Virus record (IMG/VR): IMGVR_UViG_3300021092_000080
Span: 1-42,053 of that record
Reading direction: 5' to 3' (one strand)
DNA from: a virus
DNA: 42,053 nucleotides
This document shows, piece by piece, positions 30,390 through 38,776 of this stretch; the stretch's first letter is position 1, and every line of letters begins with the position of its first letter. A model generated the notes under the pieces. It did not search any database and was not told where the DNA came from. It saw only the letters and a program-made list of their open reading frames with translations. A program made the translations under genes and the position numbers.

Positions 30390-31469
30390 ATGCAGTCAAC
30401 CACACGCTTTTTTCACGCTCACAGCAGCGTCCTTTATCCGATCAAACGTCAAACAACGGGTATACCCGATGTATATACACAAGCAAACAACTTAAACGGC
30501 GTATTCACACGCATCAATTACGGGTTGCCTGAGGGCTCGGTCGCTAACTTCAGCTCCTCGATCCTCAAGCACAAAAACAAAACCTACCTCGCGTGGCGCT
30601 CTCAGCCCGAGCCTTTCGGTTTCCGGTGGGACAACAACTACTTTTATCTAAACGATAAGCCAACCGATATTTACCTTGGCCTCCTTCACGACGATCAAAC
30701 TGTCGTAGGTGCTAAAAACCTGCGCCCCAACAAGCACCGCCTTAGCTACGAAGACCCGCGACTCTTTGTCGGACCTGATGATGAACTCTATGTTCAATTT
30801 GTTGCTTCAACTTACGCAAGTCGTCATAACAAGCATGGGCGCAACTTTTTTGATAATCCTAAAGTCGTTGTTTGTTACGTTGATGAACTAGGAGAAGCAG
30901 TTCAAGCTGCTATTCCGCCTATCGGCGAAAACCGCAGCAAAGAAAAAACGGAAAAAAATTGGTGCTTCTTTAGTCATAAAGAAGAACTTAAGTGTTTGTA
31001 CTCGACACGCCCTCTTGTGATCGAGTGCGAAAAGAGTTCTCGTGTTGAGATTGATTCATCAGCGTTGGACGCTGTTACGAATGGGTCGCCCACTTTTAAC
31101 TCCACGGCACCGATAAACCTAGGTTACGCTCACTTAGTTTTCTACCACTGGAAGCACATGGCTAGAAAACAAAACGGAGCACCGTACCTTCAGTATCATC
31201 TGAGCGCATACTTAGTCGATAAAGAGTTTAAAACTATTACACATGTTATTAAAAAGCCTCTGTTCTCGGGATCTTTAAACGACGAGCTCATCTACTGGAC
31301 GGATTACGGCGGCGCCCCTCTGTCCAATCAACCGGCAGTTATCCTTCCGTTCGGGGCATACATCGAAAACGCGAACCTCGTGATGTCTCTAGGCGTAAAC
31401 GACGCGTTTATGGGCATTATGCGCTGCCCACTTGAGTCCGTTATGAAACAACTTGAGCGCGTAAGTTAA
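30390..31469 (+). CDS. GH130-like (beta-propeller) protein
   Basis: 359 residues. SYEDPRLFVGPDDELYVQF (EDPR at 121-124) and EKNWCFF (EKNW at 188-191) are motifs of the GH130 mannoside phosphorylase/hydrolase family, with YSTRPLVIECE and HLVFYHWKHM in the expected order. The fold would be a five-bladed propeller. It may process or bind beta-mannosides or related glycans together with the adjacent GT4-like protein. Convergent with the 31466 gene (four-base overlap). Catalytic function is not proven by what I see. Confidence 0.6.
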   Translation: MQSTTRFFHAHSSVLYPIKRQTTGIPDVYTQANNLNGVFTRINYGLPEGSVANFSSSILKHKNKTYLAWRSQPEPFGFRWDNNYFYLNDKPTDIYLGLLHDDQTVVGAKNLRPNKHRLSYEDPRLFVGPDDELYVQFVASTYASRHNKHGRNFFDNPKVVVCYVDELGEAVQAAIPPIGENRSKEKTEKNWCFFSHKEELKCLYSTRPLVIECEKSSRVEIDSSALDAVTNGSPTFNSTAPINLGYAHLVFYHWKHMARKQNGAPYLQYHLSAYLVDKEFKTITHVIKKPLFSGSLNDELIYWTDYGGAPLSNQPAVILPFGAYIENANLVMSLGVNDAFMGIMRCPLESVMKQLERVS

Positions 31470-31996
31470 CTCTTTTCCTCGCGCTCAATTGTCGACCACA
31501 CGAGGAAAGAAGAATCGTCTAAGAGAGTTTGAATTGCAGGTTGTCCATCAAACGTCTGCATTAACTCTCTAAGGCACCGATCAGCTCCGGCAAGAAGTAA
31601 GCCGCGTCGATCTAGGCCATCGGAAATGGACCGAACAGCCTGGATGTGAGAACGCAATTCTTTCTGAAGAGCAGAAAGCTTAGTAGCTGCTGTGGCATGA
31701 TCTAACATGCCGGTTATAGTCATGTTGCGTACGTTATCAATATCCTGCTTGATACCATCAATCTCTATGAGCAAGATCTTGCGAAGATCCTCTTTAGGAT
31801 ATTTCTCCTGGACCCAGGCAGTCAGATCAGAAATACTGCCTGTGTAACTCGGCTGGAGAAACCGAGCATAAAGATACGCTTCGATATCGCTGGTTGCGTT
31901 CTTGGCGTAAAAAACAAAAGCGTCCTTTTGAGATTTATCGAGCGAAGCTAACCAGGAAGCGACAGTGGTCGAATCACCTATTTGAGATTTAATCAC
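31466..31996 (-). CDS. Hypothetical helical protein
   Basis: 176 residues, helical and acidic, starting MIKSQIGDSTTVASWLASLD. Coiled-coil-like stretches occur at residues 80-125 (IDGIKQDIDNVRNMTITGML and LSALQKELRSHIQAVRSISD). The size and place near terL would fit a small terminase subunit, but no HTH or other family sign is visible and it is 2.3 kb from terL behind opposite-strand genes. Function unknown. Confidence 0.6.
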   Translation of the reverse strand: MIKSQIGDSTTVASWLASLDKSQKDAFVFYAKNATSDIEAYLYARFLQPSYTGSISDLTAWVQEKYPKEDLRKILLIEIDGIKQDIDNVRNMTITGMLDHATAATKLSALQKELRSHIQAVRSISDGLDRRGLLLAGADRCLRELMQTFDGQPAIQTLLDDSSFLVWSTIEREEKS

Positions 31997-32754
31997 GCAA
32001 AAGCTCGTTGACCTGCAAGAGCCATTCCAGCACCAAAACGCTTAAGTGCCAACTGGCCTTCAATATTTCCACGCTGAAGAGCAAGTTGATTGCGAGTCTG
32101 CTCTTGCTGGCGGCGGATATCTAAATTCGTTGATGCGATATCGCCGGCAAGTTTGTTCGAAGTGCGTTGCGCTTCGGTAGCCATTGTGGCCAAAGCAGTC
32201 GCAGCTGGAGTCAGCAGCGTGGTTTGACCCTTGAGACCCTCGGTAGCTAACTCTTGAACACCCTGAGCGTATTGACGAGTTAATGCGGAAGCTGTCTCGG
32301 GACCGAGCATCTCAGTAGCCAACCGAGCTTTACCAGCTAAATCACCCAAACCAATTGCGCTGCTAGCGTACTGCGAAGCGATCCCGGCTTGCAAACCAGA
32401 TAAAGTTTGCTCTTTTTGTTTAGCAATATCAAACTGATCGTACGCAGCCTGACCCAGCACTTTGGATTTGATCGCTTCAGTTCCTGTATAAGGAGCCATC
32501 AAAGAAGCAAGCTCGACGGCGGCAGTCGTAAGGGGAGTTACACCTGCGGTAAGGCCACCATAAAGACTCGCGTAGTCAACGCCCGGTCCTTGATCTCTGC
32601 CTCCTCCAAAAGCACCCAGTATAGAACCTAGGCCAGAAAGGGCCATACCCCCGCCAGCCAATAAACCGGCAGCGCCTAAACCTCCGGCAGCAGCGGCAGA
32701 GCCACCACCCGCTAATAAAGGAGCAGCAAAAGCAGCGGCAATAGGTACAGGCAT
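31993..32754 (-). CDS. Internal-virion-like protein
   Basis: 253 residues. The N-terminal 60 residues are a Gly/Ala-rich hydrophobic segment (AAAFAAPLLAGGGSAAAAGG, then GLLAGGGMALSGLGSILGAF), a likely membrane-inserting part. The rest is helical and Gln/Ala-rich (QQEQTRNQLALQRGNIEGQL). This combination is typical of DNA-ejection proteins of short-tailed phages (gp14-like position). It overlaps the 31466 gene by four bases and is followed upstream by two more such proteins. Confidence 0.7.
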   Translation of the reverse strand: MPVPIAAAFAAPLLAGGGSAAAAGGLGAAGLLAGGGMALSGLGSILGAFGGGRDQGPGVDYASLYGGLTAGVTPLTTAAVELASLMAPYTGTEAIKSKVLGQAAYDQFDIAKQKEQTLSGLQAGIASQYASSAIGLGDLAGKARLATEMLGPETASALTRQYAQGVQELATEGLKGQTTLLTPAATALATMATEAQRTSNKLAGDIASTNLDIRRQQEQTRNQLALQRGNIEGQLALKRFGAGMALAGQRAFA

Positions 32755-32758
32755 AACC

Positions 32759-33544
32759 CTACTTTAAGTTAAAAGTGCCGAAGGGAGACAGAGCAGCTTG
32801 ATAAACAGTGCCAAGGGCACCCATCATTCCTTGATTGGGCATCATCGAAGCAGCAATAGTGGAACCCAACGCAATCTGCTGTCGAGTATTTGCTTCGATA
32901 CGAGCGCGCTCTAATTCTTTCCACGCTTCGATGTTCTGAAGCTCAATCTGACGCCGCGAATTTTCGCGGGTTTGACGCATAGAGAGTGCACTGGTGAATA
33001 GCGCACGCTTAATTGCCTGCTCGGTATCTTGTGCAGCAAGCTTCGCGCGAAGCTCAGGATCTAAAAGGCGCTCAAGAACCTTGTTGTAGTAATCCGTCTG
33101 AGGATCGGTGCTCTGCGTCGCAGGCGGCTGAGACGGAATACCTGTTGCAGTCGGTGTAGAGGGGCCGCGAGTTTCCACAGTGCTAGGCGGTTTTTCGGCG
33201 GGCTTTTTAACGCTACCAAAACGGGATTCTAAAACCTGCTGAAGACGGCGGAATTCAGCCTGTTCAGCAGCATCAGGAGCTGCTTGCTGAGGCTTCATGG
33301 TTCGAGCAGTATCAATAGTTTGATACCCGTAGCGAGGTCCGGTATAAACCTTCGTACCAATATTCGGCCCAAAATCTCTCTCTGACCCAATCTGGATTTC
33401 TTCTTCAGACACAGGTTTCGCAGTCGGCGGTTTAGTACCGCCTCGCATAGCCTGAGCAGCTAAAGCAAGCGGGGCTAAGGGAGGAGCAAGATAAGGTGCT
33501 GCCTGAAGAGCCCAATTAGCAAAATCGAAGGTCGGGTCGGCCAC
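32759..33544 (-). CDS. Internal-virion-like protein
   Basis: 261 residues: hydrophobic N-terminus (FANWALQAAPYLAPPLAPLA), a Pro/Thr-rich middle (RGPSTPTATGIPSQPPATQS), and a helical part with RENSRRQIELQNIEAWKELE and RARIEANTRQQIALGSTIAA. The design is like that of the neighbours at 31993 and 33554. A role in DNA ejection or capsid-internal structure is inferred. Confidence 0.65.
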   Translation of the reverse strand: MADPTFDFANWALQAAPYLAPPLAPLALAAQAMRGGTKPPTAKPVSEEEIQIGSERDFGPNIGTKVYTGPRYGYQTIDTARTMKPQQAAPDAAEQAEFRRLQQVLESRFGSVKKPAEKPPSTVETRGPSTPTATGIPSQPPATQSTDPQTDYYNKVLERLLDPELRAKLAAQDTEQAIKRALFTSALSMRQTRENSRRQIELQNIEAWKELERARIEANTRQQIALGSTIAASMMPNQGMMGALGTVYQAALSPFGTFNLK

Positions 33545-33553
33545 GTGATCTCC

Positions 33554-34306
33554 TTAGATTGCCTTGGCTAATTCAGAGAGAGTCGCGTTATTCTCATAAC
33601 GCTCCCGTGCAACAACATCCTTAATTGCCTGATTCAGCAAGTTAGATGCAGTTCCGTAACTTGATTCTACACGCTGACGTTGAATATCACCCAGCGATTT
33701 TTCCCGCTGAGCAGCAACTTCAGCTTGAGAAGCAATACGCTGACGCTCAATTTCGGCTTGGCGAATAATGTTCTCAAGCTGAATACGGATGCCGCCCTCA
33801 GCTTGAAGTTTCTGAATTTCGCGAGCAGTAGCGCCAGATAACTCACGCTCTTTACGAGCGGAGGATTCTTCAATAAACGCGCCGGCATCAAACGATTCGA
33901 GAGGCTCTAAACCAGCAGCACCTCGAATAGCGTTATATAAATTACGACGAAGACTTAGTTCTTGTTCGCGGGCGTACTGCTCAGCAGCAAGAGCTTCGCC
34001 AGTAGTAGTTAAAAACCCACGGCCAACAGGAGCGACCGAAGCTTGAGCGTAGCTCGGTTCCTTAGCTCCAAACAGTTTGCTACCGATAAACTCGGTTCCT
34101 AATGCCGTGGCCAACGTGGCCAAAACACCAGGGGTTCCACCCGCAGCACCCGCAACACCCGCACCCCCAGCTAAAAACGGAAGGATCTTGGCAATATCAC
34201 TGCCCTCTAAACCGGCTTTCCGAAGTTCGGTAACCTGACCTAGCAGATCATCGACTTGCTGAACACCAGCGCGGGCACCGCCACCGAAGAAAGGAAGTCT
34301 AGGCAT
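33554..34306 (-). CDS. Internal-virion-like protein with long coiled coil
   Basis: 250 residues. An Ala/Gly-rich part (FLAGGAGVAGAAGGTPGVLA) precedes a long charged helix from about residue 120 on (ARKERELSGATAREIQKLQA, then RQAEIERQRIASQAEVAAQR). This suits a rod-like internal virion protein. It starts with TGATG coupling to the 34306 gene. Confidence 0.65.
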   Translation of the reverse strand: MPRLPFFGGGARAGVQQVDDLLGQVTELRKAGLEGSDIAKILPFLAGGAGVAGAAGGTPGVLATLATALGTEFIGSKLFGAKEPSYAQASVAPVGRGFLTTTGEALAAEQYAREQELSLRRNLYNAIRGAAGLEPLESFDAGAFIEESSARKERELSGATAREIQKLQAEGGIRIQLENIIRQAEIERQRIASQAEVAAQREKSLGDIQRQRVESSYGTASNLLNQAIKDVVARERYENNATLSELAKAI

Positions 34307-34539
34307 CAGTAACCTGCCGGATTATCGAAAGATGTGCCTGATAAAGGCTTCTTGTTATAGTTTACACCTTCTGTTTCTGCTTGCGGCATTACACCCATCA
34401 GCTTTTGTTCAGCCGAAGGAAGAGCAGCAGTTTGCGGAAAAGTAGATTGAATATATAAAGTTAAGAACACCGAAGGATCTAACTCCGGCGCAGTTTTACG
34501 AACATCACGTTCGTGCAGCTGACGTTCCCGTTCGTTCAT
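34306..34539 (-). CDS. Small hypothetical protein
   Basis: 77 residues starting MNERERQLHERDVRKTAPEL, ending SGTSFDNPAGY. Its stop overlaps the start of the next gene (TGATG). Basic N-terminal helix; no family recognised. It lies 3 bases after the 34543 gene, so it is translated within the internal-virion gene group. Confidence 0.6.
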   Translation of the reverse strand: MNERERQLHERDVRKTAPELDPSVFLTLYIQSTFPQTAALPSAEQKLMGVMPQAETEGVNYNKKPLSGTSFDNPAGY

Positions 34540-34542
34540 CGA

Positions 34543-35058
34543 TCAACCAATCTCTTGGAAGCGAACCGAAGCAGGGATCGTGGAGCTACTAGGAGCATTC
34601 AGAAGAGAATACTGACCGCCGTAATTGGGCAGATCATACTCAAGAGGGCGTTGCTGACTGAAATACTCGCCAGCGTCATCAGCTTGTTCATTCATGTTCT
34701 GCAGGAAGTCCATGAACATAGCCATCACATTGGCGTCGTTCAAGATCAACATGATCAGATCTTCAACTTCTAATTCGTCAGCTTCATTAACCACACCAGC
34801 TTGTAAACGTCGGCCAAGCTGTACGCGAGCTTCTGGCTGAGTATTAGCGGGGTAAGCATTTAAGGAACGGGTGGGGCTGGTGTTCATGCCCTCGCCCTCA
34901 CGACCAGGCATCGGGGGCGCGGCTTTATAAAAATTCTTAAGGATGACCGCAGTCATCGGCGTAGCTGCTGCGCGCTCAGCCGGAGTTTGCGGACAAGGCA
35001 AACCGACGATGCGGGCCGCTAACTCATAATCCTGAGGAGAGAACACCGGAGCACACAA
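34543..35058 (-). CDS. Hypothetical virion-block protein
   Basis: 171 residues from TTG at 35058; GTG at 35046 (MFSPQDYELAARIVG) is an equally plausible start. Pro/Ala/Met-rich middle (KAAPPMPGREGEGMNTSPTR), then an acidic helix (VNEADELEVEDLIMLILNDA). The first part overlaps the XRE regulator gene out of frame. No motif. Role unknown. Confidence 0.6.
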   Translation of the reverse strand: MCAPVFSPQDYELAARIVGLPCPQTPAERAAATPMTAVILKNFYKAAPPMPGREGEGMNTSPTRSLNAYPANTQPEARVQLGRRLQAGVVNEADELEVEDLIMLILNDANVMAMFMDFLQNMNEQADDAGEYFSQQRPLEYDLPNYGGQYSLLNAPSSSTIPASVRFQEIG

Positions 35059-35308
35059 CTACGTCTAACTCCAGTTTAGACCTAATCTCTAAAATATCGC
35101 CAGGCTGAACTTGCAGGCCAATACAGATTCGCTCAAGCACATCAGGAGACGGAATGTACTCTTGATCAGTGTATATCTTACGTGTGGTTGTTGGCGAAAG
35201 CTCCGCCATACGGCTTAAACGAAACGAGGATAACCCACGTGCATCAAGAACGTCCTTAAGCCGATTAATCAACCTACCGCAGCTTGGGTAAGACGAATAG
35301 AAAGGCAT
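35024..35308 (-). CDS. XRE-family (Cro/CI-type) helix-turn-helix regulator
   Basis: 94 residues. Residues 13-72 form the XRE HTH: RLINRLKDVLDARGLSSFRL, SRMAELSPTTTRKIYTDQEY, and DVLERICIGLQVQPGDILEI. The last motif (L-x-x-xP-x-D-ILE) is characteristic. Two perfect palindromes lie 7-47 bases upstream, so autoregulation is likely. As the first gene of the minus-strand internal virion group it could time expression of that group. It overlaps the next gene by 35 bases. Confidence 0.75.
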   Translation of the reverse strand: MPFYSSYPSCGRLINRLKDVLDARGLSSFRLSRMAELSPTTTRKIYTDQEYIPSPDVLERICIGLQVQPGDILEIRSKLELDVVVCSGVLSSGL

Positions 35309-35314
35309 CTTTAT

Positions 35315-35355
35315 ACCAATATATTGGTCTGTTGCTCCCGATCATAAACGTTTAT
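35315..35355 (-). promoter_or_regulatory. Paired palindromes upstream of the XRE regulator (putative operators)
   Basis: ACCAATATATTGGT (35315-35328) and ATAAACGTTTAT (35344-35355) are both perfect palindromes, with centres 28 bases apart. A TATGAT (minus strand, 35341-35346) partly overlaps the second and may be the -10 box; no strong -35 is seen. The position 7 bases before the ATG suits a repressor site for the XRE protein. Confidence 0.5.
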
Positions 35356-35385
35356 TAAACAGTATTCATCCAGCGCCCATTTAAC

Positions 35386-36153
35386 TTAAAACCCAAGATT
35401 TTTACTACGAACAAAGTGCAGATCATAAGTGGTGAAATCAATAGGAAGCGTTGGGTTATTAAAAGGAGTTTCATAAACCTCGCCCTCAACGTGAGCCTGC
35501 CACGCAGGGTTCCACTTAGCGTGCAGATATTGTTTATTCATCTCATGGGCGTAATGGATGCCAGCCGCTAGCTCAGGCTCACTCCTCCAAGTCTGAGACC
35601 CGTCCTTATAATCGCCTGCGGTTTCACCGTGGTAATAGGGAACCCCTACAGACATATGACGTTTTAGTTCCTGGTGCTTAAACCGCATCCCGTAGTCCAT
35701 ATCCTCGCAATAAGCCGGGTACAGATTCTCATCGAATAACCCGAATTTCTGCACAACCCAATCTTTTAAAAGGAAGAAATCCCAGCTTCCGTTCTCTCCG
35801 TGGACGATACCTGTTTCCGCATCTCGGGCGTGATCCACAGCTTTAGCCAAGAAGCCCGGCGTAAACATAAGGTCGTGGTTTGTGATGATCCAATAAGGCG
35901 CAGTCATGAACGACTTGATAATCAAGTTCCACGCACCCGAACATCCGATGTTGGAAGGCATGTGCGTGACAACCACGCGCTTTACATATTTATGCGGGAT
36001 TTTTGTAAGTAGATCAAGCTCCTCGGTTATTTGGTTACGACCATTGTTATTAAAGACAATAAACGTATCTACAGGGTAATCGATGCTGTAGAACAGCCGA
36101 TAGACCCAATGAGGCGCGTTAACAACAGCAGTGCCAATAACCGGTATCGTCAT
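35386..36153 (-). CDS. GT2-like glycosyltransferase
   Basis: ATG at 36153 is preceded by AGGCGGAA (SD-like) and is preferred to ATG 30 bases further up. 255 residues. MTIPVIGTAVVNAPHWVYRL, then TFIVFNNNGRNQITEELDLL, PYWIITNHDLMFTPGFLAKA and DENLYPAYCEDMDYGMRFKH are typical GT2 segments: HDLMF has the DXD-like position and YCEDMDYGMR matches the ED catalytic-base motif. The upstream TTAGCATACT element is shared with the GT17-like gene. It is head-to-head with the FkbM methyltransferase. Acceptor unknown. Confidence 0.8.
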   Translation of the reverse strand: MTIPVIGTAVVNAPHWVYRLFYSIDYPVDTFIVFNNNGRNQITEELDLLTKIPHKYVKRVVVTHMPSNIGCSGAWNLIIKSFMTAPYWIITNHDLMFTPGFLAKAVDHARDAETGIVHGENGSWDFFLLKDWVVQKFGLFDENLYPAYCEDMDYGMRFKHQELKRHMSVGVPYYHGETAGDYKDGSQTWRSEPELAAGIHYAHEMNKQYLHAKWNPAWQAHVEGEVYETPFNNPTLPIDFTTYDLHFVRSKNLGF

Positions 36154-36198
36154 TTCCGCCTGTGGCTGGTAGTATGCTAACACTAAATCCTAGCGCTA

Positions 36199-36918
36199 AT
36201 GGCGACTTACTTCTGGGGCCCGGAGAAACGGCTTATTGTTCCCACACCTGACCTGGCTTTTCTGATGCACGATGACGACTCGGGTCGTTGTCAGATGCAC
36301 CAAGTTGGTGTGCCCGAACTCACCATCATCCAGTGGGCCGCCCAGCAATTCGGCAATAAAGATAAAACCTTCATCGACTGTGGCGCACACATGGGCGCCT
36401 ACTCCATATTGCTTTCAGAGCACTTCAACACAGTTCATGCTTTTGAAGCTCAGACGCGCACGTACTACCAGCTCTGCGGCAATATCTTTATTAATGAAAA
36501 ACAAAACATCGTTCCTCACCACGAGGCTGTCACAAACATTACCGAGGCCAACCAAACCGTAACCCTGCACGTGGTTTCAGAAGATGGCGGCGGTTCCACA
36601 ATTCGTGTTCCGCAAAAAAACCAAAACGTTCTGGGCCACGAGAAAGTACGAACTGCAACTATCGACCACTACCACTTCAACCATGTGGGGTTGATCAAAC
36701 TCGATATCGAAGGCAACGAGCTCAAAGCTTTACACGGCGCACAATATACGTTGCAACGCAATCATTACCCCCCGATCATCTTCGAAGCCAACAACGATGC
36801 GTGGTTCGAATCCGAAAAGAAAGACCTCTTCGACCACTTAAAATCTTTAAATTATCAGATCGCCGAAATCCGCCCCTTCGACAACATGTACGTGGCGATC
36901 AACAATCCGAATCAATAA
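36199..36918 (+). CDS. FkbM-family methyltransferase
   Basis: 239 residues. Residues 56-70 (KTFIDCGAHMGAYSILLSEH) are the SAM-binding motif I, followed by FNTVHAFEAQTRTYYQLCGN and NIVPHHEAV; residues 162-178 hold VGLIKLDIEGNELKALHGA and YPPIIFEANND, the FkbM signature. FkbM enzymes O-methylate sugar hydroxyls or small molecules, so this may act with the adjacent GT2-like enzyme, which is divergently transcribed. Its last 20 bases overlap the dCMP deaminase gene on the other strand. Confidence 0.85.
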   Translation: MATYFWGPEKRLIVPTPDLAFLMHDDDSGRCQMHQVGVPELTIIQWAAQQFGNKDKTFIDCGAHMGAYSILLSEHFNTVHAFEAQTRTYYQLCGNIFINEKQNIVPHHEAVTNITEANQTVTLHVVSEDGGGSTIRVPQKNQNVLGHEKVRTATIDHYHFNHVGLIKLDIEGNELKALHGAQYTLQRNHYPPIIFEANNDAWFESEKKDLFDHLKSLNYQIAEIRPFDNMYVAINNPNQ

Positions 36919-37339
36919 GGGTCAGCTCAAGCCCCGCTTCCTTAAACATCGCGCGGGACATCTCGAAACTGTCGACCCAACGGTCAGGTATTTCTATATC
37001 TGGAGCCACGACGCGCTTGACGCCTGCTTGGATCAATAACGTCCCGCAGGAATTACAAGGCAAAAAGGGCCAAACGTACACCGTGGCCCCATTCAACGAA
37101 ACCGCGTTGCGCGCAGCCTGTGCAACTATGTTCGCTTCAGCGTGCACAGTGCGCATCAGTTTTTCGTTTCGGTCACGCAGCCGACCCGGTAGGTCCGCGA
37201 CGCCGCGCGGAAAACCGTTGTAACCAGTGGCTAAAATCCTGCGATCACGCACAGCTACGGCGCCAACCTGCGTAGAGGGATCTTTACTCCACGCGGAAAT
37301 ATGCTTGGCTAAATCTAGAAATCGCTGATCCCAGGACAT
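36899..37339 (-). CDS. dCMP deaminase
   Basis: 146 residues. Deaminase motifs HAEAN (H66, E68) and PCNSC (C95, C98) for zinc, with SKDPSTQVGAVAVRDRRIL and GYNGFPRGVADLP, as in dCMP deaminases. The enzyme converts dCMP to dUMP to feed dTMP synthesis. It is the only nucleotide metabolism enzyme clearly seen in this window and is convergent with the FkbM gene. No thymidylate synthase is seen nearby. Confident family call; allosteric regulation cannot be judged. Confidence 0.85.
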   Translation of the reverse strand: MSWDQRFLDLAKHISAWSKDPSTQVGAVAVRDRRILATGYNGFPRGVADLPGRLRDRNEKLMRTVHAEANIVAQAARNAVSLNGATVYVWPFLPCNSCGTLLIQAGVKRVVAPDIEIPDRWVDSFEMSRAMFKEAGLELTLIDSDC

Positions 37340-37365
37340 AAAATAGAAAAAGAACTCGTTTTAAG

Positions 37366-38142
37366 ATGGGCGACGACGTAGGGTTAGGTCTGTTATCTAC
37401 AATTCTGGGCGGTTTGTTGCGTGGCGCACAAGTAGCAAAACCTGTTATTCAGCAAGGAATCACTAAAGGCATTAGGTTTGCTGACCCGCGTAGATTAGCA
37501 CCCCTTATCCAGCAAGTTCAAAAAGGACCTCTGTTTCGCCCGATCCCTTTAGTAGAGAAAGCTATACAAAAAACGCCCATCATCAAAGATCTTCCTGAGT
37601 GGGCTCGCGGTCTGGTTGGTATCAATACCAGCCCTGCTGGAATTGGAGGCGCCATCGCAGCGTCTGTTTTATTAGATAAATTTTTAAATCAATTCGAAGC
37701 CGCACCGACAACCGCAGCGCCACATGGGACAACTTTACAAGGAGAAGGCAAAACACCCGAACCAGCAGCAGGTCCCCGCGTAGATGCTTCAACAACACAG
37801 CTGCTCGACATCGGCGCACCAGCACCCCAACAGGCGCGTCGGCTTGTTCCCGTTACACCCACGGCACCGCCCGCACCGGCCATCAGTCAAGCTGCGTATG
37901 ACGCCGCCCAAGCCGGATTTGGGGCACCGACTTCAACGCCTCTTGCCGAGTTTTACGGTGCGCAGGAAGCCATTGGACGATACGCAGAACAAGGCGGTGA
38001 ACTTCAACGCAGACTCAAAGAAGCAGGCGGCGCTGCTGGGATGAGCGATACTGCGCTGATGGAGTGGGTCAAGGCAAACCCCGCCCTTGCCTACCGCGAA
38101 TTAGTCCGACGCGAAAAACGGCCTGTGCCCAACGTAGATTAA
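37366..38142 (+). CDS. Internal-virion-like protein, paralogue of the 14985 product
   Basis: 258 residues. Hydrophobic glycine-rich stretches near the start (GLGLLSTILGGLLRGAQVAK) and at residues 82-110 (GLVGINTSPAGIGGAIAASV) could insert into membranes. A Pro/Ala-rich linker follows. The C-terminal EFYGAQEAIGRY and LMEWVKANPALAYRELVRR correspond to EYYGQREQYASF and LVTWANANPELAYELLRK in the 14985 gene product. The gene is isolated on the plus strand and converges with the 38139 gene. Confidence 0.65.
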   Translation: MGDDVGLGLLSTILGGLLRGAQVAKPVIQQGITKGIRFADPRRLAPLIQQVQKGPLFRPIPLVEKAIQKTPIIKDLPEWARGLVGINTSPAGIGGAIAASVLLDKFLNQFEAAPTTAAPHGTTLQGEGKTPEPAAGPRVDASTTQLLDIGAPAPQQARRLVPVTPTAPPAPAISQAAYDAAQAGFGAPTSTPLAEFYGAQEAIGRYAEQGGELQRRLKEAGGAAGMSDTALMEWVKANPALAYRELVRREKRPVPNVD

Positions 38143-38426
38143 TCGCGCTCGTCGAAAAGCGGAAAGTCAACAAGCTCTTCTTGGTTTGCTTCAACGTGAC
38201 GCACAAGCTCTTGCAAGTGCTCTAAAAACTCAAAGCTGTAAACATTATCTGCATTGATTTCCCACCAAAACCAGCAATAACATTCATAAAACGCACAGTC
38301 ATCTGGCAACAGAACGTAGTCCTCATAGTTACCACGCATCAAATCGCACCAGATCCTGAACGTGCTGAAAATAGTCCGCCACCCCGTGGGAATGCAGTGC
38401 TGAAGGTAGTATTTTAAAAGCTTCAT
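38139..38426 (-). CDS. Hypothetical aromatic-rich acidic protein
   Basis: ATG at 38426 shares ATGA with the stop of the upstream gene. 95 residues, starting MKLLKYYLQHCIPTGWRTIF, with a Cys/Trp/Tyr-rich stretch (CAFYECYCWFWWEINADNVY) and an acidic helical end (ELVDFPLFDERD). No family recognised. It is the last gene of a four-member coupled chain that starts at 38930. Confidence 0.6.
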   Translation of the reverse strand: MKLLKYYLQHCIPTGWRTIFSTFRIWCDLMRGNYEDYVLLPDDCAFYECYCWFWWEINADNVYSFEFLEHLQELVRHVEANQEELVDFPLFDERD

Positions 38427-38776
38427 TTGGGGTACAGAGGGCGCCACTCAGCAGGGTTTGCGTTAGCGGCGGGGCCGAGTTTTGGAAAGTCTGAAGGTTC
38501 CTTGATCCGTGGAGGCACCTCGCCCTTCAAACGAGCCAAGTCCGGTTCATAACTTGCTGTACGAACGTCCGGATGGTCCTTCACAGCGTCAAGAAGACGG
38601 CGCCGAAGCCGCACTGCATCAATAAAAACTTCTAAGTTCCCGTTGTAATGGTTCGGAAAAGCATCTCGAATCAGTTCTTCCGCCAAATATTCCAGCACCG
38701 CACCCATTTTCTCAGCCGATGAACCCGGCGAGGACGTAAATTCATCCACGCAGCGGTCCAGAATCGGATCAATCAT
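38423..38776 (-). CDS. Hypothetical acidic helical protein
   Basis: ATG at 38776 is preferred to a TTG 15 bases earlier because it overlaps the TGA of a tiny upstream ORF (ATGA). 117 residues, starting MIDPILDRCVDEFTSSPGSS; helical (AVLEYLAEELIRDAFPNHYN) and ending WRPLYPK. Function unknown. Translationally coupled to the 38139 gene. Confidence 0.6.
   Translation of the reverse strand: MIDPILDRCVDEFTSSPGSSAEKMGAVLEYLAEELIRDAFPNHYNGNLEVFIDAVRLRRRLLDAVKDHPDVRTASYEPDLARLKGEVPPRIKEPSDFPKLGPAANANPAEWRPLYPK

Noticed and set aside
31466-31996. Small terminase subunit
   Set aside because: Helical content and rough position would fit, but no DNA-binding motif is visible and the gene is separated from terL by two opposite-strand genes, so I left it as hypothetical.
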